DNA from: Chondrus crispus
Taxonomy: Eukaryota > Rhodophyta > Florideophyceae > Gigartinales > Gigartinaceae
Length of the DNA: 64,000 nucleotides
NCBI RefSeq assembly: GCF_000350225.1
Contig: NW_005179017.1
Coordinates: 104,882-168,881 of the forward strand
Direction: 5' to 3'
The number at the start of each line of letters is the position of its first letter. The first letter of the stretch is position 1. The notes beneath the pieces were generated by a model. The model was not told the DNA's origin. It searched no databases and worked only from the letters and a program-made list of their open reading frames with translations. Both the position numbers and the translations under genes were made by a program. Of the stretch, positions 62,828 to 64,000 are shown piece after piece.

Positions 62828-63402
62828 GCTGCAATAACTACGGGAAGATGTCATGATTTTATAAAACGGTTGATATGTGCTTGTATTCAAAAGGGCCAGT
62901 ACCAATGGCGTGTCCGAGTGCGTTTTAGCTTCACATCGTCGGGAACTCGATCGTCTGGGGCGACGAGGGACCGCGGCTGTGCAACAGGGGGTACGATGTT
63001 GCGAGGAGCCGCAAGATTGGGGCGGGGAGGGACAAGCTCAGGGTCTTTTGGGATAAGGTGGCTGATAGGAGCTCTGTCGTCGTGATCGTAGTAGTGATGG
63101 CCGCAGGCACACATTCGATAACCCCAGCGACGGCAGGTGAAAAGTGGTTTGGGCTGCAGCGGGGGAAAACGGTGGGCTCGTAAAGGAGGAAATGGTGAGC
63201 GATTTCGCGGTGGGAGGAGCGCATTCGTATGAGTGGTAGAGTCAAGCTTGGATCGAGAAGGACGTCGACGCGTACCTCTGGTTTTCTCGCAGCGTAGCTT
63301 ACGACACGGCGGGGCCCTTCGACGACGAGAAAGGTGGCAAGACAGAGGGACTACATACAAGGAGATGAGAGAATTTGGAGCGAGAATGTTCGAGGTTAGC
63401 AA
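62828..63402 (-). CDS. Unknown ORF downstream of the aminotransferase, doubtful
   Basis: A minus-strand frame of 171 codons (63402-62887), convergent with the aminotransferase gene. The first half is Arg/Pro rich. The second has a Cys/His-rich spot, 'FTCRRWGYRMCACGHHYYDH', that could bind zinc, then a Pro-rich end. No family recognised. Plus-strand frames overlap it. Possible start: ATG 63402. Confidence 0.35.
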
Positions 63403-64000
63403 GCGGAAGAGTGGAAGGTGGGGTGTATGCGAGAGAAGTGAGGTGCGGAGGCACCCACCTTGGCGACGATACTACTTAGATCCCAGTAAAAGGACTTGCA
63501 ATGATGGGTTCTGCTCGGGGGCAGGGCGCTGCATTTGCCGAAACCCATGCCAAACGGCGAAGTGTGGAGGCAGACTTGAAAGTCGTACAACGTGACGGAG
63601 ATGCAGGGGTGTGAATGACATGCTGGTTCAGGGTGCACAGTAAGCGCAGCACATCGGGGAGAAGCCTGTCACCGGACAGGACGAGATTGGCTGAGATCTA
63701 TGCTGCCTGCTGCGAATTTCAAAATCAAAAAAGCGGGACGCCCGACTTTCAAAATTCCCCACATCCCCTCATTGTCATCCAAGCTTTAGAGCCGTTACAC
63801 TTTCCATCCACAACCTCCTCCTCCTTCCTCAACAGGTCCGTGTCTCCCCTCTTCAACGAACACGTCCGCCCCATCTCCTTGATCCCGCACTCCCCCCTCC
63901 CCCCCCCTCCCCACCCCCTCTCCCTTAACCCCTTCAAGCCGCCCCCTTTCCCCTCACCCCTCTCTCTCTAACCCCCCTACCCTTCTCTTCCTCTCTCCTT
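63403..64000. other. Right edge, pyrimidine-rich
   Basis: From 63870 onward the plus strand is almost pure C/T (for example CCCCCCCCTCCCCACCCC). This could belong to the promoter of a gene beyond the window or be simple low complexity. Short frames at 63233-63595 and 63615-63971 are not supported. Confidence 0.4.

Noticed and set aside
63233..63595. 120-codon plus-strand frame with a Cys-rich end
   Set aside because: Overlaps a minus-strand frame, composition is Arg-rich and not clearly coding, and no family fits.

Overview
The window is eukaryotic, repeat-dominated DNA with only one clearly intact host gene. Its best open reading frames are long and show no introns. It carries chromodomain Ty3/gypsy retrotransposons, NB-ARC (NLR-type) sequence, a tyrosine-aminotransferase-like enzyme and GC-rich genes separated by AT-rich satellite DNA. 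An intron-poor alga, most likely a red alga, fits best. A fungus cannot be excluded, because the YR/RecQ genes resemble fungal ones. This is inference; no rRNA or tRNA gene was seen to confirm it.

Layout. Bases 1-2018 are satellite DNA. A pogo/Tigger-type DNA transposon lies at 2021-17002 with a TA target duplication. It is split by a 13.2 kb chromovirus, element 1 (2697-15851, minus strand), which has 600 bp LTRs, about 5 differences between them by eye, and the target duplication TAGAC. Satellites resume at 17005-18740. A family-1 LTR remnant (19147-19426) is cut by a second chromovirus, element 2 (19427 to about 30977, plus strand, broken pol). This abuts the 3' LTR of a third, element 3 (30978-43330, minus strand), whose pol is interrupted by a family-1 solo LTR (38812-39419). 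Element 3 ends abruptly at 43330, fused to a broken YR/RecQ-type gene (43331-45582). Bases 45583-52734 are AT-rich, with satellites, foldback elements and one low-complexity protein gene. A second YR/RecQ gene (52735-57814, plus) carries zinc fingers, a tyrosine-recombinase-like core and a RecQ helicase, and its end is cut by a solo LTR (57820-58433, target duplication TCAAT). A broken gene of unknown function follows (58434-59277, minus). The intact host gene is at 60353-62827: a zinc-ribbon-like N-terminal region joined to a tyrosine aminotransferase.

How the parts relate. The chromoviruses have gag with a CCHC knuckle, protease, RT, RNase H, integrase and chromodomain, and share the primer-binding site TGGTCTCCCGACC. 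Both families have several kb between pol and the 3' LTR. That space holds an antisense ORF in elements 1 and 3, and, at the same flanks in elements 2 and 3, degraded pieces of an NB-ARC ATPase gene. Retrotransposon-borne NB-ARC sequence, paired antisense ORFs, and a tyrosine-recombinase-like core joined to a RecQ helicase are the most unusual content here.

Limits: everything was read by eye. Homology calls rest on motifs, identity values on manual comparison, and 221 bases (20311-20531) are unknown.
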